Part shown: positions 13,491 through 26,712 of the stretch, piece by piece
Layout: the number at the start of each line of letters is the position of its first letter
How positions within the stretch are numbered: the stretch's first letter is position 1
Assembly: GCF_034702125.1 (NCBI RefSeq)
Contig: NC_085866.1
Span: forward strand, 19,892,315 to 19,956,314
Direction: 5' to 3'
Length of the DNA stretch: 64,000 bases
DNA from: Engraulis encrasicolus
Taxonomy: Eukaryota; Chordata; Actinopteri; Clupeiformes; Engraulidae
The notes under the pieces: generated by a model
Told to the model about the DNA's origin: nothing
Database searches by the model: none
The model's input: only the letters and a program-made list of their open reading frames with translations
Position numbers and translations under genes: made by a program

Positions 13491-14339
13491 CTATGAGGTT
13501 CAGTGCTCAATCAAGATTCAGTTCCATACACTTTTCATAGCATTCAGCAAACATTTGCTCAATGCTTTCCACCTGTTCCTTGTGGGTATGCCCACTTGGG
13601 AAATGTAGCCTATTGACAAAAGTATAGGTACAAAGCGTAGTACTTACTAGGCCTATTAATAGGTGGGATATGTGGGATATAAACAATATAGTTAGCAGTA
13701 GTTCCAGTGATGCATCTGTGAGCAACATATGCAGGATTGGGTTAATATCCAACATCTGAACTGTAAAACTCTTGAAACTGCATATTTGAAGTAGGTTATT
13801 GATGACATTGTGTACCTAGGCCCTACTGCATATCGTTAGAATGTGCACGGTACATGGGTGGATATCAAGGTAATTAGATGTTAGCTAGTGTTGAGAGGTG
13901 TAGGTGTTTTTGTTTGTGTTTTCCAAGGTACCTCCCTTGGGGTTTACTATTACGCAATCAACACCGTGGCAAACGGTTATTTGGTTTAGGTTGGCCCTGT
14001 TGATAACCACTTCACTCTTATCAGCCAAAACCTAAAAGCTCTAAGCCACTGGTCACACATAATGGGTAACAGGAGACGCCTGGCCCTAATACCAGCTCGC
14101 AAAACTCGTTCTTCAACCCTGCGTAAAAAGGTTAAATTCACTTCCTCCAAGAATAGGCAACAGCGCCGGTCATTTCGACAGAGAATACCGGCAGTAGTCC
14201 AAATTATACGGAAGTGCGCTTGGGGCACTTGTTTTAGGTTGTATCTAAATATGGACGACATGCTTCTGTGATTAACATTAGTCAATACGGAGTTATCAAG
14301 GAGAGCGCTTCTAGGAACTGTGCCTTTAACAGGATGGCA

Positions 14340-14490
14340 TTCCTGTATGATGTCAAGGGAGCGTCGGGAATTAGCATTTCAGCCTGACTGTGGTTTTTAG
14401 CGATTTATATCTCTTGTTTGCTGAAGTGATTCAACTTGCATGGTTGGTTCTTGTGCCAACCTGATCTTTTGGACAGCCCATTTCGCCATG
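14340..14490 (+). other. ggt7: Candidate noncoding first exon of ggt7
   Basis: A strong donor (CCATG|GTAAGATA) occurs at 14490/14491, upstream of a good acceptor (TCTTTCAG, ending 14893) that opens the exon carrying the ggt7 start codon. The ATG at the donor would give only a tiny upstream reading frame (ATG GAC AGA TGA after splicing). The 5' limit is arbitrary. Confidence 0.4.
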
Positions 14491-15085
14491 GTAAGATACG
14501 CTGTATTTTCCCATGTTTTGGGGGCAAAGATGCGTCAAGGCAGACGGGGAAAAGTGCGCATCTCATTGTATAGACCTATGCGTAGCCTATAGCTGATGAA
14601 GTTGCACATACACCTATAAATAGCTCCATATCTTGTGTTGGCAAACGTGACCATGGGTGAATTATTTAACATGGCTATATCAGAATTCAGATTCGCACTG
14701 CTGTCTCATGGTCATCTTTGTAGGATAGGATGCTGTTCGATGCACCTGTTCCTTGGTACAGTGTTCGTATGTGGTAGGGTTATCATCGGGTATTCTGTTT
14801 TTATGAAAGTCGTTCAGTGTTTGTTTTAAGTGTTTATGTTTTCATCATACATTCATACATGCCCAGTAAAACATCCATTCATCCGTCTTTCAGGACAGAT
14901 GAAATGATCGCGGAACTGGAGGACGGACGCTGGTGAAAACAATTCGTTCACGCTTCTCACACCACTATCTCAAATCTCACAGATAGGCTAAATGACGACG
15001 TAGACGCAATGAGGGACCTCCAATGAATTCACGTTGAGATTTTAGTGTGTTTACCTACTTCATAGAATTTACAAGGGATTTTACG

Positions 15086-15363
15086 ATGTACGCGCCCTCT
15101 GCTGATGCCTCGTCCGGGTACGCCGGTGGCACTACAATGGTGGACAAGGACGCCTGCCAGGAGACGACGCTGGGCAGCGCCTACTCGCCAGTGGACTACA
15201 TGAGCATCACCAGCTTCCCACGGCTGCCAGAGGACGATGGCCTCTCGTCGGAAAATGCCCCCAAACTGCGCAGAGAGGACGACAACGTCCTGAGCGAACA
15301 AGACACGGGTAGGCGCAGGCCATTGTCTATCACACCCAATTAGTCACACAAACGTCACCAGTC

Positions 15364-15432
<69 letters not shown>

Positions 15433-18400
15433 CCACATAAACAAACCACATCCACCTTGTAGATGTGTTCAGTCTAAACAAACCTGTATAACCTCTGCAT
15501 AACAATTAGCTCCACAGTGCCTCTGGTCAAAAACTTGTCAAAGCTGTAGCACAATTCTGCCCTACAAAGCAAAAAGGCAGTAACTGCACAGAGCTCCAAA
15601 CTGAGTAAAATGACTTTAAAATGATACTGCAATCCAGTCTTAGTAGTTTTGGAGACATTATTGACATGCAGCAGTTTTGTTACTTTATATTACCACCTTT
15701 TATGCAGATTAATCAATTTATTTAAATTAATGTTTTGATATATATATGTCATTGAAGTCATAGTAACTCATTTTTGACAACAGCGCAGTTACTGCCTTTT
15801 TGCTTTGTAGGGCAGAATTCCTCTAAGCTTCATATAAATATATGCTTATCATCTATGATCCTTGAGCAGGATCTAGAACACTCCCTGTTCCTGCCAGAGG
15901 TGTAGGCCTATCTAGCCCTATAAAACAGCAGAAGTGAAAGAAATGTAAAACTCATTGGGTACAACGGAATAATTGGTGTAACAGCTATGTAATAATAATA
16001 CTGTGTCATGTACTTGTGTCGCACCTTCATCTTATATTTACACTACTACTACCTTTCACACCTCTCTCTGTAGATCCGGACATGTTCCTGAGGTCTGCCC
16101 GTCTGCAGCGGCTCCCCTCCTCTGCCTCTGATCTGGCCAGCCAAGACCTCTCTCCCCTGAGGGAGACGGACCGAGACCCCATGGCCGAAGGCTGTGCATG
16201 CCAGAGGGATGGCCTCACCGTCATCATCACGGCCTGCCTCACCTTCGCCACTGGGGTCACCGTGGCCCTCATCATGCAGATCTACTTTGGGGACCCTCAG
16301 GTGTGCTCTGGTTTGAGTGAAAGTGTTCACAGTTTGCTTCCTTTCTACGTGGACTGAGTATCCTTGTTTAGTGAAGATCATCAGTAGCCTGGTCCTGACC
16401 ATCCCATAATACTGAAAAGAAAATAAAGGTCCGCAACACTGTTAAATGCTCCCAAATATTTAATGCCATAAATGCCATTAAATATTTGGGAGCATTTAAC
16501 AGTGTTGCGGATCTTTCTTTTCTTTTCAGTTATCTTACGTTTGGTCCAGCACCTGTGCCACTGATGTGCGCACATTCTGTGACTTTCTGCATCCCATAAT
16601 ACTACCATTTCCTTTTGTATTCATGTAGTAGTGGAGCCAATAGTTTGGCGGAAGTACGTAGGATGGCGCATAGGATGGTACGTAGGATGGCCTTAGTCTG
16701 GATTTTTGTACTTTTTGAAACACTCATACAGAATCAGTATGGGATTGTTTGTCAGTCAGACAGCTTGTCATTTTAATGTCATGTTGTCCCTACTCAAGGC
16801 CGCTGACAGCCTCAGGCAGGCCTGGGATAAAGTTATGTGAAAAGTCCCCCCTGTAGCCATTTAATGTAGCCTGGCGACGCCGTCCATGTACTCCACCCAA
16901 AGATTTTGGCTCCGCACGTCTGGCAAAAGCCTCGAGCTCGGTTCTCTCAGTGTTTTGCCAATCAGCAAACAGTTGAGAGTGGTGACGTAGAACTCACTCG
17001 CGAGCTCCGTTACTGATTGGTTAAGGTAACTATATTGACACTTTCGTTTTGTTATTTGTATACTTTTGCGACGCTATAACGTAACAGGCATGCTAACAAA
17101 GCACAATATGGGCTTTAATTTGAGTTTGGAACTTCAATGAATTTAAATGATAGAGTAAGATCAGACCATCTCCCATCGTCCACGGTGACGGATTCCTCAT
17201 GGCTTTTGCCAGACTGATTGACGGAGTCAACAGTCGGCTATTCACCCAGGCTACATTTAATGCACTCTGTAGGCCTACCTCCAGTGGCATCATGCTGTAA
17301 TAGCCATTGAAAAGTGAACTACCATAGCACTGTAATACTATGACATAACACAGGGCCTTTAGTAAGCCACTACAACTTGGTCATTGCCATTCTGGTATAA
17401 CAGCAAATTTATAATGCAGTGTCGTCACTGGTTAATATACATTAACAGGTTAATACACACCTGACAGAGCTCAGGTAATGCCTGAGCGAACATGATGACG
17501 CACAGAGGCGAAACAAGTTGTTTGCTGTAAATAAACAAGCATACAGTCAAGAAAGTGTGCGACAAACTTCTTTCTTTTTCAGGGTTAATAAACATGTTGT
17601 TACATGGGTGGAGAAGAACCATATGGCTTGGGGTTCATTTATGGCCCATGAGGGCGTCTTATCCGGTCCCCGATATAATTTCAATGTTATACAGTTTCAC
17701 ATGAAATATGACATGTTTTGTAAAGCAATCTTAGAAATTACATTTGCAATACAAGTAAGTGTTATTTTCAGGGGACCTAATGAAGGTGGGGTCTGTTGTA
17801 AAGGTTGCCACCTTCAATATAGGCCTAAAGTGCAGGGAGAAATCCTGGTGGTTTGTGTTCATAGTAGGCCCATGGAGGAAATGATCAAATTTGAAGTTGC
17901 CCTTTGAATGAAAAAGTCTCCTCACCTGCTCTCACACAAATAACGATCATCACACCCATTATCTGCTGCTTGTGATCTCCTCTCCAGATATTTCACCAGG
18001 GTGCCGTGGTGACAGATGTGGCCCACTGTACCTCGCTGGGCTTCGACGTGCTCAATAAGCAGGGCTCCAGCGTGGACGCCGCCATCGCAGCTGCCATCTG
18101 CCTGGGCATCGTCCACCCACACACCTCAGGACTCGGAGGGTGAGATGCCCCCCTCTCCCATGGCATTTAATCAGTGCCATTCAAATGCTTAGGAGAATTA
18201 CTTTTAAAATAATGTTACTTTGCTCGTAATTTATCAACAATCGTTTTATGTGCTTTGATTTTACATGGTATGCTTTGCATTTTCTTTGGCATGATCACTA
18301 TTGATGACATCTTTTGGTTATTCATACATTTTATTTGTGTTTGCTTGATTGCGGAACAGTGGAGGAGTAATGATAGTCCACGACATTCGTAAAAATGAGA

Positions 18401-21400
18401 GTCGTGTCATTGACTTCCGTGAGACCGCACCGTCAGCCATTCGAGAGGAGATGCTGCAGTCAGACTTGGAGGAGAAGGTGAGAGAAAAAGAACACTTCTG
18501 GTCAGCATCTTTTCCATTCTGGAGGTGATGCTGGAGGGGGTTACCTGGCTCACATACGGTCAGATATTAGAACACGTTGTCCTCTCCTTTCCTGTGTTTT
18601 TCCGTTATTTTCTTCCTTTCCCTTTCAATCTTGTCATATCCTGTCCTGTCCTAGTGTGATGGTTGCCATAGAGCAGAGTTCTGCAGTAGAATGTTAGTAA
18701 ACCTCCCTCCCAAAGCCTCACACAGGTGCAATAGCAACTGAGCTATTGGCCTCGACGTGTAGCTCAATGGTTTCGTACTTGTTCCCTGAAGCCGGACAGT
18801 TTTTGTGATTTGAAAGACATGGGATCCAGTCCCTAGTGTCGAACTAGCGTGGACGAACATCACTACAAACACTAGCCTATCCCATATTATCCTATCCCCT
18901 GATCTTGATCCAAGCAGATACAATTATTGTTTTCTAGAATCTGTGTCTAAACCACTGCATCACTTCAACTGTTTGTGCAACCTTAGGCAGAATGTCTAGA
19001 TTAGGGGTCCCCAAACTTTTTCTCTGGGGGCCACATTATCGTTCCTGACTGTGATCAGGGACCAGGATCAATCATGTGGACTGTATACTAGGCCACTGCC
19101 TGTTATAGCCATAATTTCTAGTACAAAATAGTTAATCATTACAAGTGATTTGTAAAAGAAGTGAGTACTTAACATGTTTTTCAATTTGAAATACCACAGG
19201 TATTCTTTTTAATTTCTATTAACCATGTAAAATAGCAAGGAAAGGTTAGAAAAATATGGTGATTGACAATTTATGAGTGATACAATAGAAATGGTAGGCC
19301 TGTTGATATTACAGTGAGATGAGAAACTTCTGGTGATTCACAGTAGGTTAGTGAAAATTAAACTGTAGGAAGGCCTGTTGATAAATAGAATAAAATGTTT
19401 TAAAAATATATTTTATCATTTTTTTTCTGTGAGAATTGCTTCTTTGGGACAATGCAAATGGTGAGGTGCAGAGAGGTGGAGGGCCGGTCAAAGGGGCTTG
19501 GCGGGCCGCATCCGGCCCCCGGGCCTTAGTTTGGGGACCCCTGGTCTAGATGTTCATGATATACACATATGTGCTATGTTATTAGAGTCCTGAGGGTGTT
19601 TTGCTGTTCCCTTACAGCCTGGTGTTCTGGTGGGAGTGCCCGGAATGATGAAGGGCATGTATAAGGCTCACGAGCTCTATGGAAGGTAAGAAGAACATCA
19701 GGATGGAAAATGATTGTACATACTTCATCTTCCATGTGTTTATTATTTTTCATCTGTTTTAAGCATGTTATAAAGTTTTTTAGTAAGTGTATATTTAAAA
19801 AAAAACTGTGTCTAATTGTTAACATTATGAGGTGATGTACTACTTGAACAGCATTTACATCTTTGCAACATTTTCAGGTTAACATGGCAAAACATCATCA
19901 CCATGGCAGCAGATGTGGCTAGAGATGGATTTAATGTCACTCATGACTTGGGTACGTCCTCTCATTTGTATGGCAGAAACATTTTCAATGATAGTATATG
20001 GTCTTTGGACCTCAATATCCATCCTCCAGTTGTTTCCTCTGCCCTTGTGCCTTGGTGTCACCCATCCTCCTGTGGAGGACACAAAGAAGGAACCAAGAGA
20101 GGATATGCTGTAGGAATCAAGCACCATGTGTAAACCTGCTTCTGCTGCCTTTTGACTCCCTTCTTCATCCTCATCCTCTTACCTTTTCATGCATTGAGAT
20201 GTCCATCAGGACATTGAACCTTGAGGCACAAGGTCAGAGAACAGAGGGTAGATGAAGGAACTGAAAATAGATCCATCGATAGTGTTGCAATGTGTCTTAC
20301 TCTTCTGCCTGTGATCTTCTGCAGCCGAGGCTCTCACCAAAGTCAAGGAGCAGAACGTGTCCGAGGCTTTCCAGGACCTCTTCTTTCCAGATGGACAGGT
20401 CCCACTGCCTGGTCTGTTCACAAGGCGTCTGGACCTGGCAGCCATCTTGGACAAGATCGCAGCCAACGGCTTATCTGAGTTCTACAACAACAACTTGACT
20501 CAGGAAATAGTAGCCGAAGTAAGCTACAAATGCCAGTTTAGTTACTGAACTTTTTCTGTGTTATTGTCCATGTTGTTGAATTGTGTTTTACTTTGGACAG
20601 GTTCAAAAACATGGGGGGATTCTTGTAGAGGAAGACTTCAGCAACTATAGCGCATTGTTACAGCAGCCAGTGGAGATGCAATATCAAGGTGAAAAACAAA
20701 AGACATAGGCCTATTTACAATCAGTATTAGATTTAGATTAACATTTACATTAGCAACCAACAATTGTCACATTTGTCCTAATTACCTCCGCCAAGGAGGT
20801 TATGTGATCGCCTGGGTTTCTGTGTTGTCTGTGTTTGTTCGTTCGTTCGTTCGTGCGCTGCTATTTCACTGCCTGCCACAAGGTGCGCACGGTGAGCACT
20901 GAGCACCTTGCCTGATTATCATCGTAGACTTGCCGCCGAAGGTGTTGCATCACTAGGAGGGCGCAGCCTGGCTACTGAGCACCGGCGTGCCTGCGCCTTT
21001 CTGAGCAAAAATAAGGAACAGGGAGAGAGTCTCCTTTGCCGCGCCAGCTCCAACACAAAGTGCATTTGATTTCACCTAAAAAGTTGTTCATCCGCATGCA
21101 GGAAACAATCCTGTCAAATTAATTACCACCGCTGCCAAAAATATGTTATCCATATGTTATCATTGCTGTTGCGAGATGGACAGTGACCACCCCCGCAGAT
21201 CGTTTAGGTTCACGATGCTGTCGAATTAAGTAGGCCTACGTTGTCAAAAATATGGAATGTGATAGTGTAAGTTCACAATGCTGTTGTGGACTGTGACTGA
21301 GGTTCGCAATGCTGTCGAATTAATTAGGCTACCGTTGCCAAAATAATGTATGACTGTACGTTCACAATGCTGGTAAAATTCATTACATCCCCTTCGCTAC

Positions 21401-24400
21401 ATTTAAAGTTAACCCCAAGTTGTTTGCGAGATGGACCAGGATCAGAAAGCCCGACAGTCTGCATAATGGCCGAGCACCGGCGAATATTCCAATCGGGTGT
21501 GCCGCCAAAGCAATAAGGAAAAGGACTGTCTCCTTTGACGCCAGCTCCAAAACCATTGCTATCAACCTAAAAATGTGCTCATCAGCAGGCACCCTTTTGG
21601 CTACACCCTCGTTGAAGTTAACAAACAGTCCTGTGAAATGAATTAACGCTGCCTGCCTAAAATATGTGTGAAGTGGAAGTGTACTGCTGTGAGATGGACA
21701 GTGACCACCGCAGATCATTTCGGTTGACAATAATGTCGAATTAATTAGGTAGGCTACCATCGCCAAAACAATATGGAATTTGTGGCTGTGCAAGTTCACA
21801 ATGCTGGTCAAATGCATTACACTTCACTCAATTTAACCCAGTTGCGAGATGGACCACAAAGCCCGACAGCAATGCCTAGACTGATTAACAACGGTGATAG
21901 TGATTTCCCTAGAATTAGGAAATGCCGCTTCACGCTTCAGCCGACAGCGCTAAGGCCAACCAGTGGCCCATGAGAATAATGCATACCATCGTAGGCAAAA
22001 AACAGGATTAACCATACGGTTGTCTGTGGTTGTTTCAGTTTTGTTGGTCAAAATCATTACATTCCCTTCACTAATCATAGGCCTACAGTTCTACTAGCGT
22101 GTGATCACAAGTTTTCAAAGCAGGTTGATTTTTATCTTGTAGTAAGCACAAAGCTGGATTAGGCTGACACAATTGGTATAATTCCACTTAGTCTTTAAAG
22201 TGTGATATGAAATAGCTGTAATAAGGGCATGCTGCCAATCATCAAAACTGTTTATAACAATGTGACCAGCAACTTCTGACCTTCAATAAGTGCATTTATA
22301 GGACAGTGCATAGTAAGTTCACAATATAGCATGTAGCACTTTGCCAATACCACAATCACACAGGTGAACAAAACAGACCACAGTTAATCAAGGGCATGGT
22401 AATTATAAACAAGGCCGACAGGCGGACAACAGATGCGTCCCTCTATGCCAGTTCCAACCTCATAGCCTCATGGTCATAGCCTATTGCCCATGGAAACTCC
22501 AAATAATGTGGTAGGCAGCGAAATGACGAGACAAAGCTTTATATTTTGCAGTTTAGACTATAATAAGGCCATCATGCTTGGATTTGGACAATAAGCATCT
22601 AATTTCAAATTTCACATAGATCAAGTGGCTACATTACAAATTACCAGATATTATTAGTACTAGGTTATTGATCAACCTTTAGTAGGCTATCATGCCATTT
22701 CAGCGTCATGTGCATGTGGGAAAGAAACTAAACATCGCCAAATAGCCTAATAAATAAATAAAACCGTTTGGGTGAATCATGCGCTATGGGTTCACCCTTT
22801 GGATGCATTGTGCGCTTAATTTTCAATGCCAGCTTTTTACCGTCAAGGCACAAAGCAGTGAGCTTCAGTGGCAGAGTTTACCAAATTCATACGACTGCAA
22901 ACCAAACGAAGCAAAAGACGCGTTCTGTCCCGTGCTCTCTCTGAGCGCAAGGGAAAGCACCTGTGGGGCCCATCTGTCTACTAGTTCGAGAACACGGACT
23001 ACTCACTGAAACGTAGTGGCAGAATGTTTGCAAACTCACGTTTAGAGGAAGAGCTGTAGCGCTGCTGGTCGCCTGTCAACGTATTGGGAGGGAAAGTGGA
23101 AAACAGCGATCCTAGCGGTTACGTTCCAAACACCAGGGCGACCCTATTGAAACTCCCATAGACGAGTTTTAAAAAAAATCCCAAAAAGATATGACTAGGA
23201 ACTATAACACCAGACACATTTTTCAGCGTACACAATAGGATGAACTACTACCTGTGAAAATCTTAAGTCATTTTTTGCCCTTTTAAGAAAAATAGAAATT
23301 GTGCCAATCTGGTCGGAAACGGACTACAGCTCCCAGCATGCTGTGCTTCGCGCCTCGTTGACAACACAGAGAAACAAATGAACGCGAATGAACGCAAGTT
23401 CTTCGCATATGTTCACATTCTTGTAATCCTGTGAGTTCCACATTGTCTTCTTATTAAACATATACACGCGATCATTTTGGTTTGGTTTTAACTTCTCTAG
23501 TAGATATGATGGCTTCTGTGGTGACGAGTAACCACCTCTCTGGCTCATGTTTGGCTATGCTAATTTGGCTATGCTAATTACATGGAGTAAACATGTCACA
23601 CATGCCAGTCAGTGTAGTTCTGTATTAGCTTTTTAAAGAATATTAAAATCAGTTCAGATCAGTGAAAAACCGAACATTTTACCACCTGATTCGATAAAAC
23701 GGGCCAACATGCCTATAATATGACTGCCACTACTTCTACTTCGTCGGCAGGGCCGAGATGTAATTTTTCAAAGAAAAAACCCATTCATTTGTTGCAGGGG
23801 CTTGGAACGTTGCCAGCAGGGGGCGATGAGATTACTTTCCCTCCCTATTACGGTTCCATAATATCGCGCTGGGGGTGTGGTCACGCATACTCCCATTAGA
23901 TTCTCCCCGGGGCTAACTACGCTGCTCAGCCGACTTTCGAACCTCGCGGCGCGGCCTGTCTCGCAGCTGACACCGGGTAGACCGAGCGAGATAACAAACG
24001 GCGAACGGTCGTTTGCACACATTACTCACCCAATATCACAACACAGTGTGTACATGGCTTAAATGCGATTGTGTTCTGGTCCTAGATAACATTTAAGCCC
24101 CGTTATATCCTTATAGAAGTATAGAAGTAGTCTAATATAAGCTTGTAGCTGCCTGGTTCTGGTAAAATGCTAACATTAGCTTACCCGGTTAGCTCAAAAC
24201 ATCGAGTGATCAAATGGCAATGTGGGGTAACCTACTTGTGTTACATTCGTTCGTGGTGCATTTTTACATCAATCCGTGGTAGTCTTGACATTTATAAGCA
24301 TTTAGGGTCTTTATATTAAGCAAAAACGTGATGTTGGAAATCACAGAAATCGCCGCCATGTTTGTAAAAAAAATTTTTAACTCCCGTCCGCCTTGTGGTG

Positions 24401-24837
24401 GACACGGGAAGGAACAATTGAAGGAATGCGTTTCAGACAGCGTTTCAGACAAGGAATGCGTTTCAGACAGCGTTTCAGACAAGGAATGCGTTTCAGACGG
24501 ACGGACGGACGGACAGACCCTCTTATAGAGATGCTGGGACGCATCTAAAAATACAGATATAATCTAGTTACAACTTGACTGTTTAATTCTCTGAACACAC
24601 TAATGGTGTGTATAAACCTGCATAAATGACACAAATATCCCACTGTATGTGTCTAAAAACAAACGTAACTTCCTTGGCGGAGGTCTGCACACTCTGGGTG
24701 CATTTCTAGTTTAATATTGGATCAAAGCAGAGCCCAAAACCTGCTAATATAGGTATTTGGCACTGTATGAATGACTGATTTGGTGTGTCATTAATGAAAT
24801 TACCTCCGCCAAGGAGGTTATGTTTTCGGTCACGTTG

Positions 24838-24889
<52 letters not shown>

Positions 24890-26644
24890 GCCTGTTTGTT
24901 TGTCAGTAGGCTAACTCAAGAACTTATTACTTGATTTGAATGAAACTTTGGGGAGTTTTTGGAAATGACCAAAGGAACAAGTGATTCAATTTTGGTGGTG
25001 ATCCGGATCACAAACCGGAACCAGGACTTTTTGAAAGATTCTTCACCATTGCTAGCCTACAAATCTAGACGCCCCTAATGACAGCAAATTGAATTGCGGG
25101 ACAGGGCGAATTTTGACATTCCAGTTTCCAACTCCACAAAAAGAAGGCAGAAATACTCCAAATAAAAATAGGGTGTAACATAGTCAAATGTTTTATCAAA
25201 CAGCTTCCTTGGCTGAGGTCTGCACTCTCTGGGTGCATTTCTAGTTTAATGTTGTGTCAATGCAGGTTACATACTGTACAGTGCACATCCTCAATGACTG
25301 TTTTATTGTGTCCTTCAGGGTATCAAGTGATGGGAGCCCCTGCTCCACATACGGGCGCTGCTCTCATCACAGCCCTTAACATCCTGGAAGGTTTCAACAT
25401 CACCAACCAACTGCCCAGAAACAGCACTTACCACTGGATCACAGAGGTACTGCACACTCAAGACCTCAAATCAGAACATTATAAAAGACCATGGTGAAGT
25501 CTGCATTGAAACAAAATGATGTTGTTCTATTACTGCAGTTATTCATGTGTGAAACAGTCAGTCACGTGTATTTCTTCTTTCGTTTCCAGACTCTCAAAAT
25601 TGCCTTGTCGTTGGCAAGTGGGTTAGGCGACCCTATGTTTGATTCGTCTGTCTCTGAAGTAGTGACTGAAATGTTAAGGTATTGTTTCTCAATCTCAATT
25701 TTCTCAATCTCTCACAAACACAGCATGACATTATCAATTATATAGGCTACTAGAATATTTTGTGAAGTTTGATTCTAAATTGCTCTGTTTTAACACACAC
25801 ACTTTGCCCGTCTTGTCCTCTTTGTATTTTAAGCAAGAAACAGGCAACGGTATTCCGTAGCATGATCAACGACTCGGTGGCGCTACCCCCAGACCACTAC
25901 ACCCCAGCGTATGGCCTGGAGGAAGGAGCGGTGGCCAGCCAGGTCATGATCATGGGCCCCGATGACTTCATCGTGTCTGTTATGAGGTGCGAGCTTACCA
26001 GTATACAGGACTTACTTTACAATCAAAATCATGGAAGTCATTTTATTTTAAGACAGTTTTGTCATTACCATCCAAAAATACCGGTAATAACACTGTACTA
26101 CATGGAAACGGATATGACTGTGCATTGCAAAACAAAAGAAAACATGTTATGCTTTTCAGGACCCACAGGTGGGTCTGTTTATGCTGCAACTGTATATGGC
26201 TTATTTAATAAGGGATGGGCAAGTTTTATGATGAAGTGAGCCACGTTTTTTCATTGCCACCATCGGAGGGGCATATGACCATGGAAGTGACTGCAACTCG
26301 CAACTGCAACTTGCAACTGCAACGAGTAATTACATAAACAATATGGCGGCCATTTAGTGTGCGTCATGTCCATCATTCACGCTCTGCATTTTTGACCGGA
26401 CTATCTATGACTTACGCTAGACCCAGCAACTATGGACCTTACGTCTCTAAGAATCCTGGTCCTAACCTACGTTGACCTATGTCTCTACAATCTCTATCTA
26501 TTTCTTCTACCTCTGCCTTCCTGCTATTTCTGCCTCTCCTCTCTACTGCTCCTTTTAAATCCACCTCTAACAATGATGTTTTTTTCCCATTTGTTAAGCA
26601 CTTTGAGTTACATGCCTTGTATGATACAGTGCTATACAAATACA

Positions 26645-26712
<68 letters not shown>

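Larger units (their letters stand above)
20782..24713. mobile_element. Repeat-derived core of ggt7 intron 8
   Basis: The block opens with ACCTCCGCCAAGGAGGTTATG and closes with CTTGGCGGAGGTCTGC...CTAGTTTA. The same start and end bound the compact 450-bp copy that follows at 24799-25248. The 3.9-kb interior contains a GTTC tetranucleotide run, a diverged ~500-bp tandem duplication (about 20977-21900), a 30-bp minisatellite and unclassified AT-rich DNA. It may be one expanded element or two element ends trapping other insertions. No transposase is recognisable. Confidence 0.55.

Noticed and set aside
13986..14285. A basic 69-residue + strand frame and a 99-residue - strand frame upstream of ggt7
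   Set aside because: They overlap each other, have no family resemblance and lie in the probable ggt7 promoter region.
20221..20548. Extra overlapping frames around ggt7 exon 7
   Set aside because: Only the frame AEALTKVKEQNVSEAFQDLF matches GGT and fits the phases of its neighbours.
24421..24528. A CRISPR-like or coding repeat (Glu-Cys-Val-Ser-Asp units)
   Set aside because: The 30-bp units are directly adjacent without spacers and run into ACGG repeats, so this is a minisatellite in a vertebrate intron.
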